DNA of 64,000 nucleotides from Berberis thunbergii (lineage: Eukaryota > Streptophyta > Magnoliopsida > Ranunculales > Berberidaceae), in NCBI GenBank assembly GCA_003290165.1, contig QNQO01000532.1:124001-188000 (forward strand). The letters run 5' to 3'. Both the position numbers and the translations under genes were made by a program. Under the pieces are notes generated by a model that was not told where the DNA came from, ran no database searches, and saw only the letters and a list, made by a program, of their open reading frames with translations. This document shows, piece after piece, positions 28,401 to 43,400 of the stretch. Numbering within the stretch: position 1 is the stretch's first letter; each line of letters begins with the position of its first letter.

Positions 28401-31400
28401 GTTAGGTAAGGGCGGTAAATAAGACAATGGAGTGTTGACCATTACAATGGGCATTGTAATGAGCATTCATAGGGTCTTGAGAAGGAATGCCCATCACAAT
28501 GAAATTTGCAATGGTCATTCCCATTACACCATTTTTATGCCAAACCAAACCAAACAGAAGAATGACTTAGGTCATTGCCATTACAATGGTCAAACCCATT
28601 CCATTGAGCAACCAAACACACCCTTAGTATTTCTAAACATCCACCCCCATTCTATGACAGCTTGATGAACAACTCTTTGAAACCCCAGCTTTTGAAGAAT
28701 ACCTCCCCAAATGAGTTTAGAGTAGTGTTCTAAAAATTGGCCTAGGCGAGGACTAGGCGCTAGGCGGTTGAGAGCTGCCCAGACTAGGAGGCCGCATGGC
28801 CGGCGGGTTTTTATTTATTTATTTCTAATTCTAAAAAAAAAAAAAAAAGTAAGGTTGTTTTTATATATATTTTGCATATGTATTTTGACATTGAATTGGA
28901 AGTAATTTATATGTTATTATGCTTAATTTTTATAAAATTATAAATTATAATACAAAAAAAAATCCGCCTAGGCCTCTAGGTGCTAGTCTCCTGCTCGCCA
29001 CCTATCGATTTTTAGAACACGGTTTAGAGTAAGCACAATCAAACAACATGTGTTGTATATTTTCTTGACCATTGTCACACATGCAACATTGAGATATGTA
29101 AGGATATTCTTGTAGTACAAACTGTCTCGAGTAGTTATCATATTTAGATGACCATTCATAAGAAGACATTATGTTTAGGTGACCCATATGGGTACCCTGT
29201 AATGAAGGCCCACTTGCCCCTGGTTCCTGCATGGCACATATCAGAATATGCTCCCTTGATTGTGAATTGATCCCTTTGGGCCAGATGAGTTTTATCTCTT
29301 CACCAGTGTTTCGAATAGAATTCCAAATTTGCCTCCCATGGTAGTCAATTGTTATAGGGAGAACCATTCTTTCATTGTTCGAAATCCAGAATTTTCCTAA
29401 GGATAGCTGCTGAGCGCCAAGGATCATGTCAGAAAGACACCTACTTGCCGCCTTCATGTATCTAACCGAGTCTCTGCAGTTTTCCCTGACTTTGAGGATG
29501 CTTCTCCATATCCAGGAAGAATCAGTAGCTACTTGCATGGTCCAAAGGTGCCGGTCTTTGATCTTGTGATGCCATATCCACTGAACCCATACAGATTCCT
29601 CCTTGTTGGCAATTCTCATTAAGTGACCACTGCAAGCTGCCCCATTCCAGATTTTTAAATCAATAATCTCCAAACCTCCCTTGTCCTTCGGTATTGGTAT
29701 TTGCTTCCATTGCCTGCAATTTGTAAAAACCAAGAATGCTTTTATCAGGTATACTATGTACATATAATCTTATTATTGAAAGAGCATCTTTTCACATCAC
29801 ATCTTATTGCTTATAAATTTTGAAAATTGATAGTCTGTGATCCTCTTAACATTGTTCTTTAAGACACATGCATTTCATTGGTACTTTACTTCAGCTCTTC
29901 CTCGCTCATTGCTTTCAGCCTATCCTCTATTTGTGGTAAGTTGAAGTAATCTCAGTGCAGCATAATCTCAAATAATTGAAACGGCAAATTGAAACCAACG
30001 TCTTTGTAAGACATGCAACCTCTCATGTATCATGGCTCATCATAATTTTCTCGTGTTCGTTGTTTAATTAGTTACATGCTTGTTGCATATCACAGGAACC
30101 CAAAACTAATCAGTTGACATAAATAATTGTAGGATTATATCTCAAATGTCTAATGTTCTGTACACTGACTTGCGGCTTGCTTTGAGCAATTATTCATTGA
30201 ATGTTGTAGTACATGTTTTAACTGATAGTTGCATCTGTTACAGAAGCCTACCATTGTTACTTTTCATGCAGCCTTACTAGCTGGTTTTCTGATCTCTGTG
30301 AATTAAACGAAAATAGAACATCTGTGAACCTTTTTCTCGCTGCGTACCATAGTGAGCTCACATCTTGTAATTCCATTACACTTTTGTATCATGCATCTTT
30401 GGAACAAGTGAGTTTTCAAAGGTGGTGTAACTTAGGCACCAAACTGGTACAAACGTCTATGTGCCTACTGTCTAGGTTTGAGGAAAAAACCTGGAATGAG
30501 CCTTTTGGCTGCAGTATTATGTAATATAAAAACTGTGTTAATATACAAGCTTTGACATCAGTTGGTTTTAAGATATTCCATTCTCTAATAATTTTCCATT
30601 TGATGTTCATGTATGTAGACGCTAACTGGTTTGACCAAACCAACTAAAAATTTATCACTTTTGTGATTTCTACTGTTTTTATTATATCATATTCTTTTAC
30701 AATTATTTTTATGCAGTATTTATTTAGTACATTCCACACAGGTCACAACTAGAAGTGAAAGTATAAAATATATGACATATCTCTCACGTGTGAAATTAAC
30801 TAATAATATGCATTGATTTACCAGGTCTATGGGAACACAATGTAGGTGCTGGACATGTTCCCTATGTCTCCATCAAATGCTTTATTAGGATAATCAGCAA
30901 ATGAATCATGTTTTAATTTCTTCTTCTTGTTTTTACTTTAAAAATTTATATCGTCAAGTAACATCCTAGGGACACTCAGTATGGGTCCAGGACCTAGACT
31001 CTAAGTTTGACTTTTCCTGGGACCTATAGTCAGAATTCGATATTTACCGACTACCTAAAGTCTAAATAGCCTAATGTAAGAAATAGAGAGTATCGGCAAA
31101 AAATTCCATAGCTTTAACATGGTATTTCTGCTTTTGTAGCTTGGCATGTTACTTGATAGGAGGATCTTCTGGTATGTTCTGCCAGCTCTCTCATTTGTTT
31201 TGCTCTACTCAAAGCTACCCCACAAGGTCTGGAAAAGGAGTTGTAAATTGTAGACTGTGTACTTGTCTGAATTAAACCCTTTTCATGTCTTACCATGATT
31301 TATGATGTCTCAGGAGCTTCGGTTTATCATTGGTGCAATCCCTGTCTTCAACTTATCAGCAGCTGTCGCAGCTAGTAGACTGTACGTGTAATATTGCATA

Positions 31401-34400
31401 TAGTCAACTTTATCTTTCTGCAAAACCAGGATGCCCACATTAGGAATTCTCTATGCCAGGAATTCCAGTCGAGGGAGAAGATAGGATCAGTCCCCATCTT
31501 CTCTGAGACAAATTTTGTACTGATGAATTGTCACCATAAAAAATGCAGTCTTTTCAATGGTTTGATTGATATACCACCGAGTAAGGTTTATAGATAGAGA
31601 AAGGTTTAAGGAGTACGTTATTCTCGTTGAAGATCTTGGGTGGTTTGAAATGGGTAAAGAACACAGAGAACAATAGAGGATCATGATTGAATATCGGGTT
31701 GGATTATTGGGGTGCAGAATGGCTTGTAGAAACTCTTGCTAGATTGTGGGACATGGATAACCTATTGAAAAGATGGAGATGGCATGTGTTGATTCAGCCA
31801 TAGGAGGCTAACAAGAATAAGTGTTTTTGAATGATCTTCACATCATCTTTCTCAAAAGAATAAGTGTTTTTGAAGTCATCATGGATGACTCTTCGATCAT
31901 ACTGCCACGGTCTTCCAAGTAGTAGATGACAAACGTCCATAGGGACAACGTCGCACCACACTTCATCTTTATAAGTATTTCCAATGGAAAACTAAACTTA
32001 TTTTATCAACTCGTACCTCATTTCCTCTTCGTAGCCAAGAAAGCTCGTACGGTTGTGGGTGTTTTTTCAATCTTCAGATTTAGCTTCTCCACCATGGTTG
32101 TAGCAACTATGTTTTCACAACTTCCCCCATTAATGATGACATCACAAACTCTTCCATGGGAGGTACACCTTGTGTGGAAAGTATTGTTCCGCTGCGGATC
32201 ACCTTCCTCAAGTGGAGTTGACTTCAAACTACGGCAAATGATCAGGCTTGCTCCTTCGTCGCCATACGTAATCTCATCGTCATACTTCGGATCTCCATCT
32301 TCTTGGAAAAACTCTTCACCAGATTCTTCTTCTACCTCCTCAATAAGTGAAACTATTTTCCGATTCGGACACTCTCAAGCAATGTGACCCAACCCCTGGC
32401 ATTTAAAGCATCGGACAATAGTTGAACGACTGGAACTTGCCGTTGCATCTGGTCTCCGAAATGACTTTGACAACATATCCGACTTCGGACTGACTCGTGA
32501 AGTAGGAGTTCTATTTGCAACACTGGTAGTGGTAGAAGAAACACCCTTTGCACTGAATCTCTTTGCTTTAAATTATGAACCTTCAAGAAAAACTCTTGAA
32601 GATAATGATGTGGCAGAACTATTTTCTTTAGTTCTTTTTTCATCTTGTCCCAAGTCTGGATTTGTTTCATTCCTTTGCTAATTCTCTATTTCTTCAAATG
32701 TTCTCACCAATGTGAAGCGTGTATTTTTAGCTTAATAGCCACTAACTTCACCTTTTGTTCCTCCGCGATGTCGTTGTAGTAAAAAACCTGCTCTACTGTA
32801 TGAAGCCAATCAACAAACTCTTCGACTTGGATCTTTCCTTTAAATTCTGAAATATCCACTTTCATGTCGGGAACTCAATGTTGATAATGATGATTTCTTC
32901 CTTGATGCCTCGGACACTCATCTTCACTGGATCCATGGTCACGTGCCTAATAAAAAGGATTAACATCTTCCTCTTCTGAAGATTCTTCTTTAGAATCATG
33001 ATGAGACTCTTCCTGCTCTCGAGTTTCAACTCGAGCAAGTCGTTCCTGAAGTTACTGCACTTGCTTTCTTAATTCCTTGACCTCAATATCGCGAAACTCC
33101 CTTTCGCGTACTGGAGGTTCTTCATTGTAATGTTCACCACGACCAGCCATTTGTAGAAAATGACCCGAACCTGCTATGATACCAAAACTGACATCGGACA
33201 AATGAAAGAATGTTATGATGTAATTTCGCAGATACGAAATGATAAGAAATACTTATCACTCAAGGAATCCACCAAGAGATAAGAGTATATCTCGCCACTC
33301 TTAAGGAATCCACCAAAGAGATAAAAGATAGAAACTCGCCACTCTATGGAATCCACCAAAGAGATAAGAGTATGGGATTAGGAAGAACACTCTTCACTAA
33401 CAATATATTTTGAATTTACAATCCGAGTTCCATTTCATTCATAGGGACTAACTTATATAGGACTCATTGAACATTACTCCATAAATAGGTTCATCTCTAA
33501 TTAATACCAATACATGTATCTAAATTAATGACAATCATAAATAACTTTAAAATACATAAATGCATCAAGTTCCAAGGTGAATGCATCATGCCCTTCACTT
33601 AACCAAATGAAGTTCAAACTCGTTCATATGGATCGACTGGATTCAGTGTCAATATCGTAGATCTCTTCAAACAAGTGTATCAGGATCCAGATCTGGAGGA
33701 ATGGAGACCATAATTGGAGGTATTGGCATAAAGGAGGTGATTTTCAAGTTGTTGTTGTTGTTGATGATTTCAGGTATATATGTAGGGTGGTAGATAGAAA
33801 GGACATGGGTGTAATAACCTAATGATATTATATATGTGTGTGTGATATTATATATGTGTCGGTGTAATTAACCTATTTGAGTTCTTTTTTATTAGCTTAT
33901 TTTCTTCTTTTCATCTCTGATGTCAACTTGGTATCAGAGCATCATTCTTCTGTTCGGATTGGTTTTGACAAAACCACCAATGGAACCGATACAATTGGTT
34001 TGCAAATAGTTGAGATAGAACCGTTGCTGGCTGTAACCGAGTTGAACTGAATCGATTCGGTTTGTTGGTTTACTCGGTTTGTAGATCTTGGTGATGGTAC
34101 GAAAATTTCTTGTGAGAAGCTTAAGAAATAGAGAAAATGATCTGAAGAGACAAGAAACACCAGCATATAAATACCTTCAATTATTCGAAACATTTAGGCA
34201 AATCTACCCTAAAAACATGGGCATAGTTTTCGTTGCCTCTCCCACTTATTTTCTTCAACCGTTCAGTTCATACAAATGATTTGGGTCATCATTGCTCTAG
34301 TTTATATAGATGATATAATTGTGAGCGATAGCGATTTAACTGGAATTGCTTATTTGAAGATTTATCTCTCCCAACATTTCATACAAATGTTATTTGGGTA

Positions 34401-37400
34401 ATCCTTGACATGTTTTTGGGATGGAGGTTGGAGGGTCTTAGCTTGTCTTAGGGGAAATATGTCTTGGATCTTTTGTTAGAGATTGGTTTACTTGGTTGCA
34501 AACATATGGACACTCATATGGATCCTACTGTGAGGTTATATGATGATCTTGGTCATCGTGACACAACCTGACATTACCTTTGCAGTTGGGGTTGTCAGTC
34601 AGTTTATGCATGTTCCTCGACAATCTCATTGTGATGCCATCATTCACATTTTACAGTGGCTCAAATGGACCCTAGTTGTGGATTGTTCTATCAGCCTTCA
34701 AAATGCATTGACATTGTTGCTTTTTCAAATGTAGATTGGACTGGAAGTGTCTAATACATGATCAACTTCTTGGGCTTTATCCTTTTGGTGGTGGTAATTT
34801 GATACTTGGCGTAGCAAGAAACAGAGTGTTGTTGCTCATTTCACCGTTGAGAGTACTATGCCATGGCTCATACAACAACTGATATGCTATGGGATCGTTC
34901 CCTTCTATCTGAGATGAGTGTTACAATCTCTTCTCCTATGTAGATGCATTGTGACAATCAAATGTTTATCTTTATTGTTAATAACCCTATGTACCATGAC
35001 CATACTAACCATATAAAGGTTGATTATCATTTTATTTGTGATTTTTTTATGAGCACACGAATTATTACTCGTTGTCTGAGACAAAGTGATCGGTTGGGTG
35101 GCATTCTTACAAAACCGCTTCTGCCGACATCATTTGTTGATTATTGTTCCAAGCAATGTATTATCTAGCTTGAGGGGTGTGGAGATTTTAGGTTTATACT
35201 TAGAGTGTGAGAAAGGATTGGGGTTTAATGCACCTAATGATTTATATATATACTAGCATTTTACCCGTGCCTATTATACTCATTATTATTTTTATATAAT
35301 TATCATGTCTCCAAACCTCTCCATCAATTTTATTTAGACCAATTAAATTCTAAGTACATCTTCAATTGAAAATCGTATTTTAGCATGCAAGCTAAAAGGT
35401 TTCAGCGCATGCCAAACTCGGTCAAACTTTATAAACATTTTAGTCAAACTCGGTTAATCACTTAAAACTCATTTTAAATTTTGAACATTTTGTATTCGGT
35501 CAAACTTTATAGTCAAACTCAGTCAAATTTAATCGCTTTGAAAGAAACCCCATTTTAAAGTTTCAACCTTTCATATTAATCATTGGTTTTATTTGAAAGA
35601 TCTTCAAAAATGCATTTCATTGATATCAAGTTTATCGAATTCGGACAAGTAAATAAAATGTTATGGTAATTTTAAGTTTGAGAATCTAAAATAAACACAT
35701 TTTCTTGCTCCGCCACGTGTACGTCTTATATTCTTATATATAGATTTTGCATTTTTCTTTTGCTCTTTTAGGTACACTTTATAACCATGCCATTGTGTGA
35801 GTACAAATCTTGACCCTTGATAATCTTTCAACTTTCAATCTCAACCCTTAGCTATCTTTGTCTCCAAGACAAACAAAAACTTATCTGCCTTATTTTATAC
35901 TAGGGTATTCTCCGTGCCGTTGGCACGATAAAAGTTTAAAATGGTAAATAGAGTTTATTCTACTATAAATATCAAGATAAATAAATATCAAAATGTTGGG
36001 TATGAAAATGGAACCCATGCACTCCTATTGGGGTTTTATTGAAGGCAAGACATAAAGGCTAACTTTATATCACAACCATTAGATAAAACGATTCTCAACC
36101 ATGAGCTATGATTATCTACAAACTTATCTCTTGGTGTTTTAAGTTCTATGTGATCCGTTAGATTCTTATATTTGGGTATATCTCATCTCCAACCTCAAAC
36201 ACAATTATGATTTTGATTTGTAATATATATCTCTTCATAGTCTCATACTTTGGTGTTGACTATTATTATTATTATTGTTATTATTATTATTATGATGATG
36301 ATGATGATGTTATTGTTGTTTTTTTTTCCACAGCCAAATTCCTTCAAGCCCATCAGTGTATTGTCCTTGGCTCATAAAATCATTACAAAGATCTTTTCAG
36401 TCAAAAGTTATAATTTGTCATGGTGTTTTTAAGGCAAAAATGTGTGTTGGACAAAATAACAAACTTATTTGGATCAAACAGATGCCCCCTTCGTGCATGT
36501 TTCTTAGTGTGGGCAGCGTGCCACAGCAAAATCCTTGCATTGGATAATCTAAACAAGAAGGGAAAGGTGCTTCTTAACAGATGCATATTGTGTGAAAAGG
36601 ACGTGGAGTTCCATCGACCACATCTTCGTGAACTGACTTACTGTAGTAGTTTGGTAGATTTTTCTTTTGAAGTTTGGCACTAATATAGGAAATAACCTCG
36701 TTGCAAATGCAACTGTGAGTTATGGGATAGAGCCATATTTTCGATGGTTTTGTCTCCTCGCGGGAGGTGGATTTGGAACGGTCGATTCATGCAGTGATTT
36801 GGAAAGAAGAGAACAATAGGTTATTCAAAGGAAATCAAACAACATGGTGGAGCAGCTCATTATTGAAACCCAAGGATGCACAGACACGGGCACGCCAATC
36901 CCTTGACAAATCCTCAATAGTCTGCGGCACCGCCCCGTATCCACTCATTGAACAAATCCTCAATAATCTGCATCATTGTCCAATCAACCCACAATAATGA
37001 ATGAAATGGTGCCACATGCCTTTCATGGTGGTTTACTGAAATGATAAAGGAGTGAGGTTTGAAATCTTGCCCCTGAGACACTGTTTCTTCTCTCTTTTAA
37101 AATGCCTGAAGCATGCGGAAGATACACAAGTTTTCATTTATTGGAAGGTGTTCCTTTGTAACAACTAACTAAGCCATCTATATATTTTCAAATAAGCTGT
37201 TGTTCTCAGATGCAGGATTTTGTTCTTCGTTATTATGTGACCAACTAATTTTGTGTTGGTTCTTTCAGCTACAACAACAGGAAGAAACCGTTTTGGAAGT
37301 GGCTTTATCTCATTATGCTTGGATCACTTTTGACCAGGTTGATGATTTATTGCAATTTTCTTAGAACAAGCCTTCTGTCCATCCGTTCATCCATTGTGTT

Positions 37401-40400
37401 ATGCCTTGACCATCTGTATATTTTAGTCTAGGATGCTCTATCGTAATGTTCATGGCATCATATGAGAATTATCCAGCTGGTTATGCTCTAAAAGCTTTGC
37501 ATCAAATAGGTGAAGGTTCTCTCCCGGCCTTTCTCTGTACAAGCTTTTTTGTGTTCTTGATTTTATCTTTCATGAACATTTTACTTCTGTTACAACTTTT
37601 TTAGTGTCCTAAATTGTGTTTACGTGTGGTCATTTTGACAGTGAACCACAGAAACAAGACAGAAGATCGGTGGGTTCACATTGACACCTTTCCAGCAATG
37701 AATGGAATCTCCCGGTTTTGTGAGAACGATTCCCCATGGAGGTAGACTCACCATGTTTTCATGTAATTTTACTTACATGTGAAGACCACTCTAGTATCCA
37801 AAGTGCAACAAATTTTTTTTTTCTTTTATTGTTTTCATTGACTCTAGTGGTTTACAACAATGATTCATTCTTCAGAGCTGTGATGAAATGTATACAAGAG
37901 AGTATAAATTGCTATGTTGATCATCCTTGTAGTACTTAACCTTTTTGATGATGCCATCTGATTATTAATGCATTTCCAAATGTGGAAGCTGTATGAAGAC
38001 AGGCATTAGGTTTTGAAAATTCTTTTATTCCCTTATCTTTCATTTATAATGCTTCGCATTTTGGAATACTTGAGATGACAATTTCCATATAAAGCAGGTA
38101 CTCTAAGGAAGAAGGAATTGCAACTGAAGAGTTTCAGCATAGAAATTTCACCTACCTTCTGAAGTAAGTGCATGTTATCTTGATTTTTGTTTTCAATTTT
38201 TTGCAATGCAAAACGAGTGTTGAAGAGACCCCCACCCTATATATTAAGAATCAATCAATAGAATAAAGGGGGGCATACCCACACTCCAACCAAAAAGAAA
38301 GAAATAAGATGCATTCCCCTACATCCCAACTCGGTTGTCACCCAAGCGAAGACACATTAAAAATATTCATTCCCTTATATATATCATTTGACCATAGTCC
38401 TTATATGCCAGTGCTTGGATGTTCCTATCCAAGGGAGGCAAGAAGTAATTGAATGAGCTTATCTACCACTGAGTTGAACTCCTTGTGTTTGTGTGACACT
38501 TGATAAAATTTTAATCATCTCAATAGTTCTCTCACTCCGACTGAGGTTTACTCAACTTGCCAAGGAGGGTCTCCTTGTTTGTAAATGATATTGACCATTT
38601 GCATGTTGTGCATGACAATGTATATTTTGGTGATTCCCAAAGAAATGCCAAGCTAAAGGCCCTTCTCGGAGAGCCAGTATTTCGATAATCAGACTGCTCT
38701 ATTTCTCTGTAGTACTAGAAATGTTGCTTGAATATAACTCCTACAATCTTGTATGTCTCCACCAATCCCTCCATGCTCTGTCTTAGTTGATTCATCCGTA
38801 GATACATTATAATATTCATCATGTGGATGTTACCACCAGCAAACAATCTGAAGTTGTAAACCATATACAGACTGTTGATTCCGTTCAGAGTAGACAGCTG
38901 TTTACTGAGAATGGTGTCTTGAATGGACAACTGGTTGCAGAACCTTCTGTCATGTTTTCTTTACATATATAGTAAAGGGACATCTTCGATGTTGTCACTG
39001 AGCGGGATGGTTCGCTGACAATCCCGGCTGAACCATATATATATATTCTAATTTGTTCGTCTTTACATTGGTTCCTTTAATTGAAAAATAAATCATACTA
39101 AATAAACGATAATTCCATAGAGAAAGAAGTGAAGTACAAAGATATTTAGAAGTGAGGAGAGAGTTCAAACTCTGACTTCAATAGAATTGAGAAGAAGAAA
39201 AAGAAAATGGAATTAAGAAGAATAGGACATCCTGATCAGGTGATAGTCCGCACAGACAACTTTTAGGGTTTCCTTTCTCGTTTGGGTTTATTTTTATTTA
39301 TATTAAAGACAAATTAAAGTACGTTACTGTATTAGTTATTTATTTAAACAATTTGGCTATTTCACTCCAAGTGAGTCTGTGAGGGCACACATTCCTTAGT
39401 CAAGAGCTAAACTCTTTCCCCTATATAGTAAATGCTAAGCATTTGATGCTTTTGAAAAGGAAATGTCGATTTCTTAGTCCAATGGGACAAGTTTTGACAG
39501 TACCGATGGATAGGCTGCCTACGCAATTGGGGCACAAATACCTATTAAGAATAAAAGGATACACATCGAAACCTAGGGAGAAATACATCGTTAACATCGT
39601 CCGAAACTAGCCCGAACAGATCATACCACACCGTCACTCTCAATCTCACTTATTGAAGAAAATAAATGTTGGTTTTGATTCTTTATTCAAAGAACAATGA
39701 AACCCAAGAAAAAATAAAAAACTAAAATTTGGTAGGAAAATGCTTAAGATAGGCATAATGTTCATATTGAAGTATTTGCTGGATGTGAGAGGATTTGAAC
39801 TGATTGCCTTCTATACTCAAAACAGATGCATTGATCAGACTACCCTACACCTCGTGCGCGGAGTCAATGAACCAATTGTCTTCGCAAAGATAGTATGAAT
39901 TTAGGAATACTTGATAGCTTACTTTTCACCAAGACCTCTCTCCCACCTTTTGAATGATATCTCGCCTTCTTACCGGCCAACCTTTTCCTAAATCGCTAAG
40001 GGTTTCTCGACGATGACTGAGGAACCATCCCGCCTGCTAAGGCAATTTGATAAATATTTATTGTTATTTGGACTCACTTTATGGAGGAATTTCCAATTAC
40101 AATTTTTCCCTTTAGCCAGTAGAAGTCTAATGTGTAATCTTTCCACAATCAACACTGTGACACATAACCTCCCTTTCCAAGAGGAAGGTCGTGAAATTCT
40201 TTTTCTTTTCCTCAGTGGAAAACTTTTTGGCCAGTCCCATTGATTTTTCTATGGTGAGTAGTTACACAAATCAAGCAAATAGAAAGCTAAGCTACTAAGG
40301 CAAAGCAGTTGAATTGTGGTATTGTCGGGCTATGAAGTGGGAAAACCATATGGAATCGAAAATTGCTCGAAGTGAAGTGGGAGACTCCCAATTGGGAGCC

Positions 40401-43400
40401 TCGAGAGCTGCAAAGGAGCTTCATACAACCTAGGAAGTCGTAAGTCTTGGAACATTTGTAACAAGGAAGTTTTTTGAGGTTTCCTCTCTAGCAATGTGGG
40501 TTTTAAAAAATGTATGAAAATTTATTCTTCGAGGTGTGTCTCGAGGCGAAACTTGATAAATTCCTTGTGAAACCTATTTTCACGTTTTGAACGCTTGACT
40601 ATTCTTTTTATAATTTAATTTTTATTTATTGTGATTTTTTTTGTTATCTGGATGACATATAAAAGGTCCATACTCTATTTGCATCCGAGTCATAAATCGA
40701 ATGAAATGGGCGACAATTTAAATTTTGGATGGGAAGATTAAAATTTTCATCAAGGGGTTGATGAAGTGAATGTGGATAGTTCCTCTGAAGATAAGAATTA
40801 AAGAATGAGATATTTGACTTTTTGGATTATAATTTGGCCATGTTTACGATGCTATGATTTTGAAATTTGAATTTTTAGGGTAGGGTTTTTTTCCTTAGTT
40901 CTAAGTACTAATTGTATTATGCACTTTCACCTCACTCATTTAGTCGTACACCTCACATCACCATTTCCTAGAACACCTCAAGTCACACCTTTGTGTTTAA
41001 CAACCTTGCTAGGAATAGTGTAACAATGCTGCCTTTCTGGGTTGAAATTGCTTGTACTTCCGCTCTTTCAAATGCTATATAGAACCCTTCACCAAGCTTG
41101 CGAAGAGAAGTTGTATTTGAGTTACAATGTATGTCTTCTTTTCCATCGTTGCAAAGACAACATAGGATTCTTCTATGGCAAAGGTTATCTTGAATGACGA
41201 GGGCATTTGTCAAAACTTTCCAATGGTAGAAGTTGAATTTGGGAATCCCGTTTTGGAATCCCAAACAATTCTTCTCCATCTTTGAACTACCTAGCAAGTT
41301 GTGCTTATTTTACATAGAACTCACAATTCATAGAGCTACTCCAAATCACTTGATCAGTACTAGATATTGCGTTTTGGTTTGTATAAGTCGAGTCCCACAA
41401 TGGTGGACTGATGGCCGCAATGCTTGCAATCACCACCCCTATTGCATCGTAACTTTGCTAACTGTGCGCCCATATTGATTCCTGAAGCTTGAATTTGATT
41501 TGAGAAAACAATTCGAGCTAGAATGACTAATGGCACGCGACATGACAATTTATACAAAAAAGTTTTGGAATCCTTCAATTAGAGGATAATAACTTGGTTG
41601 GTTGGTTGATTTAAACAAATAAGCCATCTTCTTTGTATAGAATATGGATGATGCTTTTACAAGAAACTAAAATAGCATTCTCCAATGTACTAACTGTCTA
41701 CAAGAAATATACTCGGAATCCCATAGAAAATAGGATTTCTATTCAAAATAGAACTCAACAAAATAGAGAAGGAAATCCCATAAAAATAAAAACTCCACTA
41801 TTTTGTTTCCTATCAAAAGTTTCCAAGAATTGAATAATTTGATGTCTTACATCAATCTCCTCTTCTTTGTAATAGCTCGCCCTCGAGTTATGCATTGGAA
41901 TGACGAAAGATTCGTGATCAAGAGCTTGGAAAAGAACATTTCTAGAAAATTTCCATATTTTCTTTCGGCTTTTGGGATGAAACTTTTTCACATGTATTTT
42001 TAATGAATAGATTCTTGCACGAATTTGACACGTGATGGACAAAGAAAAATATGAAGCAATCCAAGATCCACCAGTGAAGGGTTCACACAAAGTTGCATAT
42101 GGATAAATCTAAGGTTGAAAAATAAGGGCCTCCTCTTCTATAAGTTCATCTTCCTAGGAAATCTCAAGTATGTCCTTAAAAGAATCAATTGTCTAATCCA
42201 TCCCAATAGGAGTGACATCAACAATTGGTTCCTCATCCTTTGAAACTTCTCCAACACAATTAGATTTATAAACTTAATTTTCTTTGTGTATATAATTTAT
42301 AGTATAATTTATAGGCATCTTCTATGTGAGTCTCGGTGTAAGAAGGATTGGTGGGACTATTGGGAAGAAATGTGATGATAATTGGTGATTGTGGTGAGTT
42401 AGATGACGGTGTAGGGTTCGATTTGTTGGATTTTAGTATGGGTTTATGAAGTGGAATAGGCTTGCATAAGGATATTGTATGGTTCAATTTTTTTATGGTT
42501 GTGAAGGTTGTAATGGTAATGGTGGTTCAATTTTCAAAAACTCCATGAGCCTTTGAAGAGAATCTTGAGTCCAGTCTGGCTTATCCCATTGTTTCACCAA
42601 TCTTAGCTTTGAAAATATCACTTTCTAACTTCTTCACGAACTCATCCTTGTTGTTGGTTGAAGGAGCCATAAGATTTTTTCTCTGATAGCACTTAATGGC
42701 ATGCAAACGTAATGATTTAGACGAAAAAGATTTAGAATCCTTCAATTGAAGAAGAATTAAGAACAAGAACAGAAAATAAGCCATCTACTTTATATAGGAT
42801 ATAAACAAATAAGCCATCTACTTTATATAGGATATGGAGAACGGTTTTACAAGAAACTAAAATAGCATTCTCCAATAGACTAACTGCCTAAAAGAAATAA
42901 CTATTATAGGCATCCCGTAGAAAATAGGAGTTTTGTTCAAATAGAACTCATAACCAAAATAGATAAGGAAATCCCATTGGAAATAGAAAGAAGGAAATCC
43001 AATTAGAAGTAGAAACTCCTCTGTGATGTAGGAGGGTTTCTAGGGTTCCTAATTTGCTCTCAAAGTTATTTACTAAATAACTTATTCGTAATTTTTCAAT
43101 TTAATTATGAGTCTTTAGTTTCCTTTTAAGATTGGACTTTACTTTTTCTTTTAGGAATAGACTGCTTGTTATTTTAGTATTTGATTCTACTTTTTCTTTT
43201 AGGAATAGGCTGTTTATTATTCAAGTTATTTGAGCACTATAAATAGAGTTTTTCCTCAATATTGTAGTATACTTTTGATTTGCATAATTTTGAATTTACA
43301 TTAGAGATATTTCTCTGTGTTTTAGGCGATTCTCGTGTTCTTTCCTATGAATTGTGTTAGAGCTAGCCTGCAGGATAATCGTTATTCTGACCGGCGTCAG

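Noticed and set aside
36250..36432. 60-codon open frame rich in Ile and Met
   Set aside because: It is a read-through of a trinucleotide microsatellite.
39780..39854. functional nuclear tRNA gene
   Set aside because: It fits mitochondrial trnP best, but the anticodon and stems are mutated, so it is an organellar relic.
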